Positions 46,451 through 59,813 of a DNA stretch of 64,000 nucleotides are shown here, piece after piece. Below the pieces are notes generated by a model. The model had not been told where the DNA came from and did not search any database. It saw nothing but the letters and a program-made list of their open reading frames with translations. Position 1 is the stretch's first letter; every line of letters starts with the position of its first letter. Made by a program: the position numbers and the translations under genes. Origin of the DNA: Hemibagrus wyckioides (lineage: Eukaryota > Chordata > Actinopteri > Siluriformes > Bagridae); the NCBI RefSeq assembly GCF_019097595.1, contig NC_080720.1, positions 14,837,352 through 14,901,351 on the forward strand, in the 5' to 3' direction.

Positions 46451-48822
46451 TTTTGAATTGAACTTTAAATAGAGATACAGAAAAATCTGACCCTCTGGTC
46501 TGGTACTGCCACTTACACTGTCTAGAGAGCTGAATGATGTGCTTTCACAGAGAAAATCATCCCGATTGATCATAGCAGTAAAATGAAACCACTCAAGGGA
46601 ACCGCTAACTTATTTCAATATGCAGTTTACTTCTGGCTTTTCAAGTCTAAAAGTTTGATGTTTCTTTCCTTTTTTAAACACTCATTTCTCTTCGATTATG
46701 TCTCCTTCTGCTCAGTACAGCTGGGTATTACTGCTGGGCCAGACAGGTCAACACTCTGATTTTCTATCCACAGAGTCCCAGAAAGTGGTCCAAGAGGCTA
46801 ACGCAGAGCCGCAGGCTCCTGAGAGATGAATCCTTTATTGCGAGGGGAACATGCACTCAAGGCTAGACAGAACCAGCATGATACCTGGACTTAATTTAAA
46901 ATTAACACTGAATAGACCTTTTATACCTTCACACACGATTCTCTATTTTCTTTATGGGAATTGAACATAGATTTTGAACAATAAAATCTATTTTTTTTTT
47001 AAATGTCTGTGTCCCATTGAATTATTCCTCGTGATTATGATTATTATTAAATACTTACATATGATGACTTACTAATTACTGCTGTTGATGCTGATGCACT
47101 GTTTATTTAAACAATGTATTAATTTGTTTGTATTTGGGCAAAAATGAAAACAGGATCCACACTTTGTCATAAAAACAATCAAAAATGGCATGATCATATT
47201 AGCTTGTCTAAATGCACTAGATAAATAATTAGATAACTAATGTGTACATCATAGCCAGCTATCTGAATCAAGCCTATACACACTATAACACTCTGAATTT
47301 AAAACATCTGATAGAGGCATAATTCACCCAGCCTGGATGCTCATAATATTTGGCACTTTTCCAATTCCATCTTCACATACAAAAGCCCCGGGCCTCTTCT
47401 TACTGTTTGCTTAGTTATAAGACCATTGTCTTTTCCAACTTGACTCACTTATGTTCCCACTTTCCTCTTATGGGCAAAAAGGATTAACAGTACCCTATAG
47501 GATAAACAAGATTAACTGCGTACTTCTTTGTAAAGAACAAAAAGAAAAGTTGTCTTGACCTAGCTGAAGATTCAGATGTTTGATAAAAAGAAAGATATGG
47601 GGATTCTCAGTGAATGTTTTTGGTTTCTTTTGCTATCTGTTCCTTCAGTCATGAGCCAGGATGTTTGAAAATCATATTTTTGCTTGCATTTCACATCTGC
47701 AAAAGGTTAAAGGCAATACATGGCTTGGCACATGCATTTAGGTAAACATCTAAAAACAACAAGCAAAGGTAAGGAGTTTAAGGTAGAACTTGACTTGTTT
47801 GTTTTGGGGATCATGGTACAGTGTTCACTGTAGGCTCTGAGGTACCTTTTGACCTGTGTCTTATTAAAGCCAGATGGCCACGCTTGAAATATGAATGGAA
47901 ATGAGGAAGAGAAAGCTAGTTAGCTACTTACTTTAACATTAATATTTTTGGTAAGTTCTCTTTGACTGCAAAAGTTTTCAAGCTCTTGATTTGGTAGTTT
48001 ATTAAAGCTTTAATATCTTCTTCATTATCCACATAAAGCAGGTGCACTTTGTTGGTAATCATCTACTGACTAAAGCATGTTTGATATCCCCTCTACACCA
48101 TTCATTAGAAAAGGATCACCATAACAAACAACACTGACCAGACCTTATTCCCAGCACAGCAGTAGTGCATGTTGCCTTGTGAACTTGAATCAGGATCAGC
48201 AGTGTTGCTGAGGTTTATTTTCTGACCACTTACCCAACGTACACACTCGCAAGCATTAAATCTCTTGTTTCAGTTGTAGTTTATTTAATGTGGGCATGCA
48301 CTGCCCTGCATTTTTTGGTTGATTTTCTAGTTTAAATTAGTCTAACATGTATAGCCTTTTGCCTACTAAAAGATTTAAATGTCATCTTATTTAAGTTTTG
48401 ATGGATTACATAAGTTGCCAGAAAATGCAAAAAAAAAAAAGAAAAGAAAAAGATTAACTTGTACCAGAATGATGGGAGGAGAAGAGTCTGGAGAAGAAAA
48501 GGAAGAGCTAATGATCCAAAGTGTCTGTTAAATCTGGTGGAGGAACTGGGTCACTGGCATTTATCAATAATGTGACTTCTAACTTCTTAGATGTTATGAC
48601 GCTTCACAGTACACATGAATAATGACCAAAAACATACCACGAATGCAACCCAAGAGCTTTTAAAGACAGAAATGGAATGGAAAGAAATTAAATTATATTG
48701 TCTGTGGTAAATACCTGATAAATCATCTGAAAGGAAGCAACTTAATATTTGTTAAGTCTATGGTATGCAGTCATTGACATCTTTGGCTTTGCATCCAAAT
48801 TTTAAAAATGTATTTTTATTAT
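46451..48822. other. intergenic sequence with an exon-like segment
   Basis: At 46774 an acceptor-like ctatccacag precedes a short open stretch, with AATAAA at 46980-46985. The required rad18 phase reaches a stop after nine residues, so it is not assigned to rad18. The rest is AT-rich with an A-run near 48429. Confidence 0.45.
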
Positions 48823-49372
48823 GCACCAACCAGGCATAACATTATGACCACCTGTTTAATATTGTATTGTGTTGTTTCGCTGCCAAAACAGCCCTGACCC
48901 ATAGAGGCAAACTGCAATGCACTGTGTTTTCTGACACCTTTCTATCAGAAACAGCATTAACTTCTTGAGCAATTTCAGCAACAGTAGCTCGTCTGTTGGA
49001 TCGGCCAGCCTTCGCTCCCCACATGCATTAATGAGTCTTGGCCGCCCATGACCCTGTCACAGGTTCACCACTGTTTCTTCCTTGGACCACTTTTGATAGA
49101 TACTGACCACTGCAGACCGGGAACACCCCACAAGAGCTGCAGTTTTGGAGATGCTCTGATCCAGTGGTCTAGCCATCACAATTTGGCCCTTCATGAAACT
49201 CGCTCAAATCCTTACTCTTGCCCATTTTTCCTGCTTCTAACACATCAACTTTGAGAACAAACTTTTCACTTGCTGCCTAATATATCCCACCCACTAACAG
49301 GTGCCATGATGAGGAGATAATCAGTGTTATTCACTTCAACTCTAAGTGCTCATAATGTTATGCCTGATCGGT
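48823..49372 (-). mobile_element. internally deleted Tc1-like element (family 2), copy D
   Basis: Inverted ends as in copy C (CAGGCATAACATTATGACCA; CATAATGTTATGCCTGATCG). On the minus strand a frame (48842-49024) joins the second HTH, RRATVAEIAQEVNAVSDRKV, directly to the last residues of the transposase, RAVLAAK. The whole catalytic DDE domain is removed. The first HTH lies upstream but is frameshifted (an indel near 49195). Confidence 0.87.
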
Positions 49373-49497
49373 CCCATTTTTTTTGAGACAGTGAAAATGG
49401 GGGACTGTAAAAGTGGCTTTATTTTAAATCCCTTTCATTAAGGTACAAATTCCATGCTGCACACAATGCACTTTATGTGGCTAGGAAAACTTACTTT

Positions 49498-49622
49498 AAG
49501 TCCTTAGCTCTGTGTTGTTTTATGTAGCACCAGGGTCCTGGAGAAATGTTTCATTTCACTGTGTACTGTCTCAGCTATATATGGTTGAAATGACAATAAA
49601 AGCTTCTTGACTTGACTTGAAA
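49498..49622 (+). mobile_element. 3' tail of a fish retroelement
   Basis: GGGTCCTGGAGAAATGTTTC, TTTCACTGTGTACTGTCTCA and ATGGTTGAAATGACAATAAA lead into AGCTTCTTGACTTGACTTGA. The short TTGAC repeat at the end is typical of LINE 3' tails. Confidence 0.55.
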
Positions 49623-51464
49623 TCCCTTGAGGTGGTGTATCATGGAAAAAGTACAAAAACTGGGTCCAAATAATTATGGACCCAACTGTATAGTATAGGT
49701 ATAGTATATGCTTAATGTAGGTTTAAGGTATATATAATGTAGCTATAGTATAGCTATATAGTCTACGTTTAATTCAGGTATAGTGTTAAACACAGTAAGC
49801 ACATAAAATCGTACTTGTGTAACCACTCACTGGTGCGTTTGATGTTTGGGATTATAAATGTTATTATCCATTCAGAAAGGCCTGACACATGAGTATTCAG
49901 CCATTCAACCATGTGCTTAATATGTGCAACCACCTGGTGATAGCAAGAGCAGGAAAATGATCTCTTGTTTACTTTTCAGTAAACAAGTGGCGTTGTCTCC
50001 TGGTAGACCCAGAAAAGTGTTTCAGTGGACGGAACTAAGTTCTTAAAAACACTATAGCAGTACTAACCTTTGAGAAGTACCTGTATGTCCTTTATTTCTG
50101 TGATCTGATTACTGAAGACACTAAGAGGCTTGTTCAAAAAGAAAAAGTCAACTTGAAAAGCAGAATGTTTAAAGTGGACTGGACAGATAGGTATGCTTTT
50201 ATTCTTTGCTTCAGTTAAGTTCAACATTTTTCATTTGTTCAGAGTCTGTGGTCCTAATTAAAAATGGTAAAGCAAATCGGGAAACACAACAAATTGCTTT
50301 ATTTATAGGCATGAGCTAATTATGAGTGGTTAAGCATTAATAGCTGTCTCTAGTCAGCCTTATTAGCTGCTTAGTTTCAGATCTTGTTATGAAGAATGAT
50401 CCAGAATTTTATGGAGCTTTTCCTTCATTATTTTTACTTCACTACCCCTGATCCAAACTATAATGCAGGTCGAATGTGCAGCTTGGTGAGGCATAAAGCT
50501 GCTGAAGTTATCTGTTAGCTGATCCGAGCATATGTGGTGTTGACTATAAATAGCCATCAGACTGATTCTGTGTTTGTTCGGAAGCATGTGCCGTGAAATT
50601 ATTCTTTTCAACGTAAGAAAGATGAGAGGAAACATGAGAACATTTGAGATTTAAACTAGTAATGTAAAACCATCAAGCTAAGGAAAAGTAGAAAGGGAAA
50701 AGCAGTTGGGATGCTGCTCAGTTTGGAAATGTTGCTGACTCAGCTGCTAAAATTCACCTTTTTGCTTTGTCACTTTAGCATTCTGTCCATTTCCTTTCTC
50801 CTAATTTTCCTTTTACTGTCTGACTTTTCTTTCATCTCAGCCACTTTTCTCTCCTTCCTTTTCACTACTACACTGTCTTTCACCTTTTTTTTATGCTACC
50901 TACAGTATCCGTCTTGCTCACCGTTTTGTCAGCTAGTAAAATGTATCCTGTACTTATCATTCACAGCAGGTACACACATGGCAGAGCTGAGCTCAGGGTT
51001 TGGCAGCTACGTAGACAGACAGGAGATTAGGCTAGGAATAAAAATCATTTGGGTGCATGCATACACACCTTTAGCTTGTATTAGGAACAAAACACACCTC
51101 AGTCTCATCCTTTATTTGTGCAGTACATTTGTCTCTATCTCTTTCACACAGCGAGAGCAGGGCTGTCGCTCAGCATTGAGACAGAGCTTATACAAACACA
51201 AATTTTACTGTGTAGTGTCAGAGGTTGGATTATGGATTTGCTTGAATTCCCGAAAGTCAATTATATGCATTTTAAAACGGTAGGTATTTAACCGTAATAC
51301 ATTTGGCATTTATTTGAAGTATTCAAACATTCCTGGGTACAAATGAGGGACAGTAATTAATATCATATAAAGAAAACCCCTAATAATTTTAATTTGCCTG
51401 GTTATATTATTTGGGTTACAAGCTTCCTACACTCAACCATCAAATTAAAAGATTTAAATGCAAC

Positions 51465-51590
51465 CATTTACACACACATTCACACACATTTACAGTTATG
51501 GACAGTTCAGCTTAGTGGAAAGACATGAGCTCAGGATTGAATCAGACACCCTGGAGCTGTGAGGTGGCAGTCCTGCCCACTGTGCTACTC
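51465..51590 (-). mobile_element. fragment of the same SINE-like repeat as at 46178
   Basis: Shares ACACACATTCACACACATT and the CTGGAGCTGTGAGGTGGCAG ... CCCACTGTGCTAC block with the copy at 46178, in the same orientation, with a shortened middle. Confidence 0.5.
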
Positions 51591-52649
51591 TGCTATCCAC
51601 TGTGACATTAATGTATTCTTAAAATAAAAAAATACATTTTAAGTGTCCTATAAAGTAGGGATGTAACCGAATATATTATTTAGATTGTATAACATGTTCT
51701 AAATAGGTACAAATAGAGTCGAATAGGAGCAGTAATATTTGTGCTTTTTTTCCAAATTTAACTTATGAATTTGTGAGTTTATGAAGCTTATGACTAAACA
51801 TCCCAGAGCATCTGGTTGACATTGAGACTGCAGGATGCACCAAAAAATGATGCGCGAGTGGGAAGTTTTACTTTCATGTAAGATAAAACAGAAGATAAAA
51901 AGAAAAAAACATAGCATGTTGTGTTTCGCATTTCCAGCCTTTATTTATAACATTCTGACAGTGCCGGCATTTCAATTTCTGGCATGTTTGCATATTTAAT
52001 TTTTCCCTGATTTTCCCAATTTACTTTTGGCCAATTCACACCCCAAGTCATGCCTGCCCTTTCATATGACAGCTTCCTCCGAGACACACAAACCCAGCCA
52101 ACTGAATTGCAATAGGACAGCGAAATATTCTCAGGGGAAAGCACTGCCCACTCCTTCTGCAGGCATGCCATATCACGCAGATGCCCACGAAAGTTTATAG
52201 TCACTGAGGGACAGGGGAGTGGTCTGCTAAAAACAGACCAAAGGCAATTTTGCAATCTCTAGACAATAAGGTAAATGCTTTTCTTTTGCACCACGTGGGA
52301 GCTGGGGTCATATACAATTTAAAACCTCCTGGTTTAGCATATGCCCACTGGCACTGGCTATCCAAATCTAAATCTAAATATTTTGGAACACTAAAGAGAG
52401 ACAGATACAAATATGAATATTTGGAGCATTAAACAGATAAAGGTACAGAAACACAAAGTTGCACTGGATTAAACAGCTATTATACTTCAGGAGGATTTGG
52501 GATACATAACAGGGAAACACTGTAGACGCTCAGCTTCAACAAACAAAAGATTTTACTGAGGAATCATGATGACCTGCTCATAGTCTTCTGCCTTATTGTA
52601 AATGTGCTGGACATAATACATTTTAGTGTATTTCATAAAAAGAATCTTA

Positions 52650-55600
52650 TATAGTGTAGTATAGTGTATTGTAGTGTAGTGTACTGTAGCATAGTGTAGT
52701 ATAGTTTATTGTAGTGTAGTGTACTGTAGTGTAGTATAGTATAGTGTATTGTAGTGTACTGTAGTGTAGTATAGTATAGTGTATTGTAGTGTACTGTAGC
52801 ATAGTGTAGTATAGTTTATTGTAGTGTAGTGTACTGTAGTGTAGTATAATATAGTGTATTGTAGTGTACTGTAGTGTAGTATAGTATAGTGTATTGTAGT
52901 GTACTGTAGCATAGTGTAGTATAGTTTATTGTAGTGTAGTGTACTGTAGTGTAGTATAGTATAGTGTATTGTAGTGTACTGTAGTGTAGTATAATATAGT
53001 GTATTGTAGTGTACTGTAGTGTAGTATAGTATAGTGTATTGTAGTGTACTGTAGCATAGTGTAGTATAGTTTATTGTAGTGTAGTGTACTGTAGTGTAGT
53101 ATAATATAGTGTATTGTAGTGTACTGTAGTGTAGTATAGTATAGTGTATTGTAGTGTACTGTAGCATAGTGTAGTATAGTTTATTGTAGTGTAGTGTACT
53201 GTAGCATAGTGTAGTATAGTTTATTGTAGTGTAGTGTACTGTAGTGTAGTATAGTATAGTGTATTGTAGTGTACTGTAGTGTAGTATAGTATAGTGTATT
53301 GTAGTGTACTGTAGCATAGTGTAGTATAGTTTATTGTAGTGTAGTGTACTGTAGTGTAGTATAATATAGTGTATTGTAGTGTACTGTAGTGTAGTATAGT
53401 ATAGTGTATTGTAGTGTACTGTAGCATAGTGTAGTATAGTTTATTGTAGTGTAGTGTACTGTAGTGTAGTATAATATAGTGTATTGTAGTGTACTGTAGT
53501 GTAGTATAGTATAGTGTATTGTAGTGTACTGTAGCATAGTGTAGTATAGTTTATTGTAGTGTAGTGTACTGTAGTGTAGTATAATATAGTGTATTGTAGT
53601 GTACTGTAGTGTAGTATAGTATAGTGTATTGTAGTGTACTGTAGCATAGTGTAGTATAGTTTATTGTAGTGTAGTGTACTGTAGTGTAGTATAATATAGT
53701 GTATTGTAGTGTACTGTAGTGTAGTATAGTATAGTGTATTGTAGTGTACTGTAGCATAGTGTAGTATAGTGTAGTATAGTGTATTGTAGTGTAGTATAGT
53801 ATAGTGTATTGTAGTGTACTGTAGCATAGTGTAGTATAGTGTAGTATAGTGTATTGTAGTGTACTGTAGCATAGTGTAGTATAGTTTATTGTAGTGTAGT
53901 ATAGTATAGTGTATTGTAGTGTACTGTAGCATAGTGTAGTATAGTGTAGTATAGTGTATTGTAGTGTACTGTAGCATAGTGTAGTATAGTTTATTGTAGT
54001 GTAGTATAGTATAGTGTATTGTAGTGTACTGTAGCATAGTGTAGTATAGTGTAGTATAGTGTAGTATAGTGTATTGTAGTGTACTGTAGCATAGTGTAGT
54101 ATAGTTTATTGTAGTGTAGTGTACTGTAGTGTAGTATAATATAGTGTATTGTAGTGTACTGTAGTGTAGTATAGTATAGTGTATTGTAGTGTACTGTAGC
54201 ATAGTGTAGTATAGTTTATTGTAGTGTAGTGTACTGTAGTGTAGTATAGTATAGTGTAGTATAGTGTATTGTAGTGTAGTGTACTGTAGTATAGTGTATT
54301 GTAGTGTACTGTAGCATAGTGTAGTATAGTTTATTGTAGTGTAGTGTACTGTAGTGTAGTATAGTATAGTGTATTGTAGTGTACTGTAGCATAGTGTAGT
54401 ATAGTTTATTGTAGTGTAGTGTACTGTAGTGTAGTATAATATAGTGTATTGTAGTGTACTGTAGTGTAGTATAGTATAGTGTATTGTAGTGTACTGTAGT
54501 GTAGTATAGTATAGTGTATTGTAGTGTACTGTAGCATAGTGTAGTATAGTTTATTGTAGTGTAGTGTACTGTAGTGTAGTATAATATAGTGTATTGTAGT
54601 GTACTGTAGTGTAGTATAGTATAGTGTATTGTAGTGTACTGTAGCATAGTGTAGTATAGTTTATTGTAGTGTAGTGTACTGTAGTGTAGTATAATATAGT
54701 GTATTGTAGTGTACTGTAGTATAGTGTATTGTAGTGTAGTGTAGTGTACTGTAGTGTAGTATAGTATAGTGTATTGTAGTGTACTGTAGCATAGTGTAGT
54801 ATAGTGTAGTATAGTGTATTGTAGTGTACTGTAGCATAGTGTAGTATAGTTTATTGTAGTGTAGTGTACTGTAGTGTAGTATAATATAGTGTATTGTAGT
54901 GTACTGTAGTGTAGTATAGTATAGTGTATTGTAGTGTACTGTAGCATAGTGTAGTATAGTTTATTGTAGTGTAGTGTACTGTAGTGTAGTATAGTATAGT
55001 GTATTGTAGTGTACTGTAGCATAGTGTAGTATAGTGTATTGTAGTGTACTGTAGCATAGTGTAGTATAGTTTATTGTAGTGTAGTGTACTGTAGTGTAGT
55101 ATAATATAGTGTATTGTAGTGTACTGTAGTATAGTGTATTGTAGTGTAGTGTAGTGTACTGTAGTATAGTGTATTGTAGTGTACTGTAGCATAGTGTAGT
55201 ATAGTTTATTGTAGTGTAGTGTACTGTAGTGTAGTATAGTATAGTTTATTGTAGTGTAGTGTACTGTAGTGTAGTATAGTATAGTGTATTGTAGTGTACT
55301 GTAGCATAGTGTAGTATAGTTTATTGTAGTGTAGTGTACTGTAGTGTAGTATAGTATAGTGTATTGTAGTGTACTGTAGCATTGTGTAGTATAGTTTATT
55401 GTAGTGTAGTGTACTGTAGTGTAGTATAGTATAGTTTATTGTAGTGTAGTGTACTGTAGTGTAGTATAGTATAGTGTATTGTAGTGTACTGTAGCATAGT
55501 GTAGTATAGTTTATTGTAGTGTAGTGTACTGTAGTGTAGTATAGTATAGTGTATTGTAGTGTACTGTAGCATTGTGTAGTATAGTTTATTGTAGTGTAGT

Positions 55601-57320
55601 GTACTGTAGTGTACTGTAGCATAGTGTAGTATAGTGTATTGTAGTGTACTGTAGCATAGTGTAGTATAGTTTATTGTAGTGTAGTGTACTGTAGTGTAGT
55701 ATAGTATAGTGTATTGTAGTGTACTGTAGCATAGTGTAGTATAGTTTATTGTAGTGTACTGTAGCATAGTGTAGTATAGTGTATTGTAGTGTACTGTAGC
55801 ATAGTGTAGTATAGTTTATTGTAGTGTACTGTAGCATAGTGTAGTATAGTGTATTGTAGTGTACTGTAGCATAGTGTAGTATAGTGTATTGTAGTGTACT
55901 GTAGCATAGTGTAGTATAGTTTATTGTAGTGTACTGTAGCATAGTGTAGTATAGTTTATTGTAGTGTACTGTAGCATAGTGTAGTATAGTTTATTGTAGT
56001 GTACTGTAGCATAGTGTAGTATAGTTTATTGTAGTGTACTGTAGCATAGTGTAGTATAGTTTATTGTAGTGTACTGTAGCATAGTGTAGTATAGTGTATT
56101 GTAGTGTACTGTAGCATAGTGTAGTATAGTTTATTGTAGTGTACTGTAGCATAGTGTAGTATAGTGTATTGTAGTGTACTGTAGCATAGTGTAGTATAGT
56201 GTATTGTAGTGTACTGTAGCATAGTGTAGTATAGTTTATTGTAGTGTACTGTAGCATAGTGTAGTATAGTGTATTGTAGTGTACTGTAGCATAGTGTAGT
56301 ATAGTGTATTGTAGTGTACTGTAGCATAGTGTAGTATAGTTTATTGTAGTGTACTGTAGCATAGTGTAGTATAGTGTATTGTAGTGTACTGTAGCATAGT
56401 GTAGTATAGTGTATTGTAGTGTACTGTAGCATAGTGTAGTATAGTTTATTGTAGTGTACTGTAGCATAGTGTAGTATAGTGTATTGTAGTGTACTGTAGC
56501 ATAGTGTAGTATAGTGTATTGTAGTGTACTGTAGCATAGTGTAGTATAGTGTATTGTAGTGTACTGTAGCATAGTGTAGTATAGTGTATTGTAGTGTACT
56601 GTAGCATAGTGTAGTATAGTTTATTGTAGTGTAGTGTACTGTAGTGTACTGTAGCATAGTGTAGTATAGTGTATTGTAGTGTACTGTAGCATAGTGTAGT
56701 ATAGTTTATTGTAGTGTAGTGTACTGTAGTGTAGTATAGTATAGTTTATTGTAGTGTAGTGTACTGTAGTGTAGTATAGTATAGTTTATTGTAGTGTAGT
56801 GTACTGTAGTGTAGTATAGTATAGTGTATTGTAGTGTAGTGTACTGTAGTGTAGTATAGTATAGTTTATTGTAGTGTAGTGTACTGTAGTGTAGTATAGT
56901 ATAGTGTATTGTAGTGTACTGTAGTGTAGTATAGTATAGTTTATTGTAGTGTAGTGTACTGTAGTGTAGTATAGTATAGTTTATTGTAGTGTAGTGTACT
57001 GTAGTGTAGTATAGTATAGTGTATTGTAGTGTACTGTAGCATAGTGTAGTATAGTGTACTGTAGTGTACTGTAGTGTACTGTAGCATTGTGTAGTATAGT
57101 GTATTGTAGTGTAGTGTACTGTAGTGTAGTGTATTGTAGTGTAGTATAGTGTATTGTAGCATAGTGTGGTGTATTGTAGTGTAGTGTACTGTAGTGTAGT
57201 ATAGTATAGTGTATTGTAGTGTAGTGTACTGTAGTGTAGTATAGTATAGTGTATTGTAGTGTAGTGTACTGTAGCATAGTGTTGTATAGTGTATTGTAGT
57301 GTAGTGTACTGTAGCATAGT
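52650..57320. repeat. 4.7-kb pentamer-based satellite with higher-order repeat structure
   Basis: The whole block is built from 5-bp units TAGTG, TAGTA, TAGTT, TATTG, TACTG and TAGCA on the + strand, with almost no C except in the last two. In the first half (about 53110-53760) the order of pentamers repeats every 110 bp (22 pentamers): identical positions recur at 53221, 53331, 53441 and 53551. In the last third (about 55930-56600) the period is 35 bp (seven pentamers), partly grouped into 105-bp trimers marked by TTTATT versus GTATT. Both edges are abrupt. Open frames up to 268 codons on the minus strand encode only Tyr, Thr, Leu, Gln, His, Ile repeats, because 15 bp equals five codons and stop triplets are nearly absent. 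Confidence 0.97.
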
Positions 57321-59668
57321 CCTTGAAAGTTAAACTGTATGTTTTACTCTTGAAAAACAAAATAACTAGAAGAAAACGTTGCTGTTACTGCTTAGATAAT
57401 TATTAATAATTCATTTATGTTTATTAATCATGATGAGGTTAATCATGCATACAATATATTCTACTTCTAATTAAACATATACATGTTTTACAAAAAGATA
57501 TAGTTGTACAGCATAACAATGTCATTATCAGTGTTTACTTTCTGATTGAGTACTGTTACCAGAGCTTCTGTCTCCTCATATTAACTAAGACATCATATGA
57601 TTAAAGGTTCCTATTAAACATTTTATATACTATATTGCATGTAGAAAGAGACAGGCTGTTTCCCACAAAACTTCCTCATCAACTGTGCAAGTGCTTACAT
57701 AGCCTCCTAATCCACCACCATATGGCTGTTTTCAGTTATAACTCAAAATCATTGCTCTACTGAAATGTATTATGTTTAACTTCTTGAACATTATCTTTTA
57801 ACTTAAAATGAGCCACTAACCTCAGCCATGAAATTATTAGAGCCTTGTAGTCATTTGATATAGTGCTGCATGCTCTTTTGCCAACCAGTTTTCTCCCGTT
57901 GTGGAAATTTGTGATCAAATTGCAATTGCAGGTAACATGATGACAAGAAGGTTATGAAGCATTTTTTTTTTTTTTAATATATTACAGACAGCAAAGACGC
58001 ACATTTTAATATTTCTCTGTGTTTGTAACTAAGGTTACGGACATTAAGGGCTAGCAGGAGTTAAGTGCTGACTTGGGCTCTGTTCCAAATTGTGCCCTAA
58101 ACAGTTTGGTAATGCTCCAAGTATGCACTTTGGTGATGCAGGCGAGTAAAAATGTCCCTTGTACAGTTCCTTGCGAGTGCATGAATAATGATTAAACAAA
58201 ATAAATCATAAATCACTCATTGTTCGACAGTTCCACTAGAACTAGCATATTACATCAGTTTCAGTCATTCTCATTAGTAAATTGCATCTATGAATCCTAA
58301 ACACTGAGTAAATGAGCATTTATGAGTCATGAGTGTTAGATGAAACTAAATATCTATGCTAGTTATTAATAATCAGCCACTACGCTGGAGCTGACAGTTT
58401 GCCTAAGCTCCCAGACTTTCTCACATGTACTCAGCTTTCCTCACTTTTAGTGAAAGTCATACAGCCACTAGGAAGATGGATCACCAGGTTATGCCACAGC
58501 TGAGGTAGCTGTCTGGAGGATATATTCCATTTGTCTTCCAAGGATGAGAATAAAAACATGATGGAAACTAAGGCAAAGGTGGACAAATCATAAATTCATT
58601 AGCTAGGTAACTGGGCAAGTAACTGGGCTCTAGTTTGGTTCCATGTTTTGGTTCCCCTGAATCCTATGTAAAATCTAGTGGTGCTAATAGAATGTAGCTA
58701 AAATAGCATATAAAGACCTCGTTCGCTAGTAAAGTATAGACTGAGGGAAATGAATCATCTCCTCCGGTCTATAATATAGCATGCTGTGTTTTTGTCTTTG
58801 ACAAAAGTCTGCAAGCCATTGCCCAGCATTTTGGCTTTGATATATGGAGTTTTGTCCTCACACAAATAAAATACATAATCTCTGTCTGTTCAGTGTCTTT
58901 ATTTTCAGTTATGTAGCAGCTTTGTGTTAAATATGATTTTACACTGGTGTGTAAGTATTTGCTCCCGCGTGATCCTAATTTGTAAAAGTTTGTTTATCTG
59001 TGCATGCTAATTAAACCACTCAGTTAAATCCATTCTGTTGTGGCACAGATCATGTCTTGGCTGATGTGTGTCTTGCAGCAGGCTTCCCGGTTTGGATAGG
59101 ACACCTTCACCCATGAACCATTTGCTGTTGTTAACCACAATAAATTATCATTGTTCTTTGTTCACATACCTGGTGTTTGTGTGTTGGTGTGTGTGTGTTT
59201 CTAGCTTTAAAGCCCACAACCGTCCATCAGTTGGATACTGCACAAGCCCCATGACATTACAGTTCAGAGTGTTGGATTTCATGTTGAAATTACTCCCACT
59301 AAAATTGCTAGATGATAAGCCCCTTGGAGCCTAGCTACAGTTCAGCAGTGCTGAAACAGAGCCCTCTTTCTTTCAATATAGCTCATTCTCCCTGCTGCTT
59401 CGCTTAGGAATTAATAATTGCATCCTGAAGGTCAGTCATTAAAGACGGTCGACATTGATGATGTCTATCCTTGGAAAATTCTAAATATGCTGGCTATAGC
59501 ATATTTTGATATTGATAATTATAGTGGATGCCTTGTTGCTAATAGTAATGTGTATGTTCAGTGTTGGCTGATTCTGCTGTATCGGTTCTTATGTCTGCTC
59601 TGGAAAAGGTCAGCTATCAGAGGAGGCTAACTCCTGTGTGTCTTCATGTCACAGAGCTTGTAGGGATA

Positions 59669-59699
<31 letters not shown>

Positions 59700-59744
59700 T
59701 CTGTCTGTCTGTCAGAGGAGCTGCCCAATGCACAACTGTTCCAC

Positions 59745-59813
<69 letters not shown>

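Larger units (their letters stand above)
49373..52649. other. intergenic sequence with repeat fragments
   Basis: Includes a retroelement tail (49498-49622) and a SINE-like fragment (51465-51590). A 190-codon hydrophobic frame at 50711-51283 (+) arises from pyrimidine-rich DNA and shows no domain. Nothing else recognised. Confidence 0.5.

Noticed and set aside
50711..51283. 190-codon hydrophobic frame on the + strand
   Set aside because: The longest non-satellite frame, but it comes from pyrimidine-rich DNA. It has no recognisable domain and no similarity known to me, and the opening part is low-complexity Phe/Leu/Ser.
52706..57360. Many minus-strand open frames of 68 to 268 codons inside the satellite array
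   Set aside because: They are Tyr/Thr/Leu/Gln/His repeats that result from a pentamer repeat lacking stop triplets; all frames look alike. No start context, no domain.
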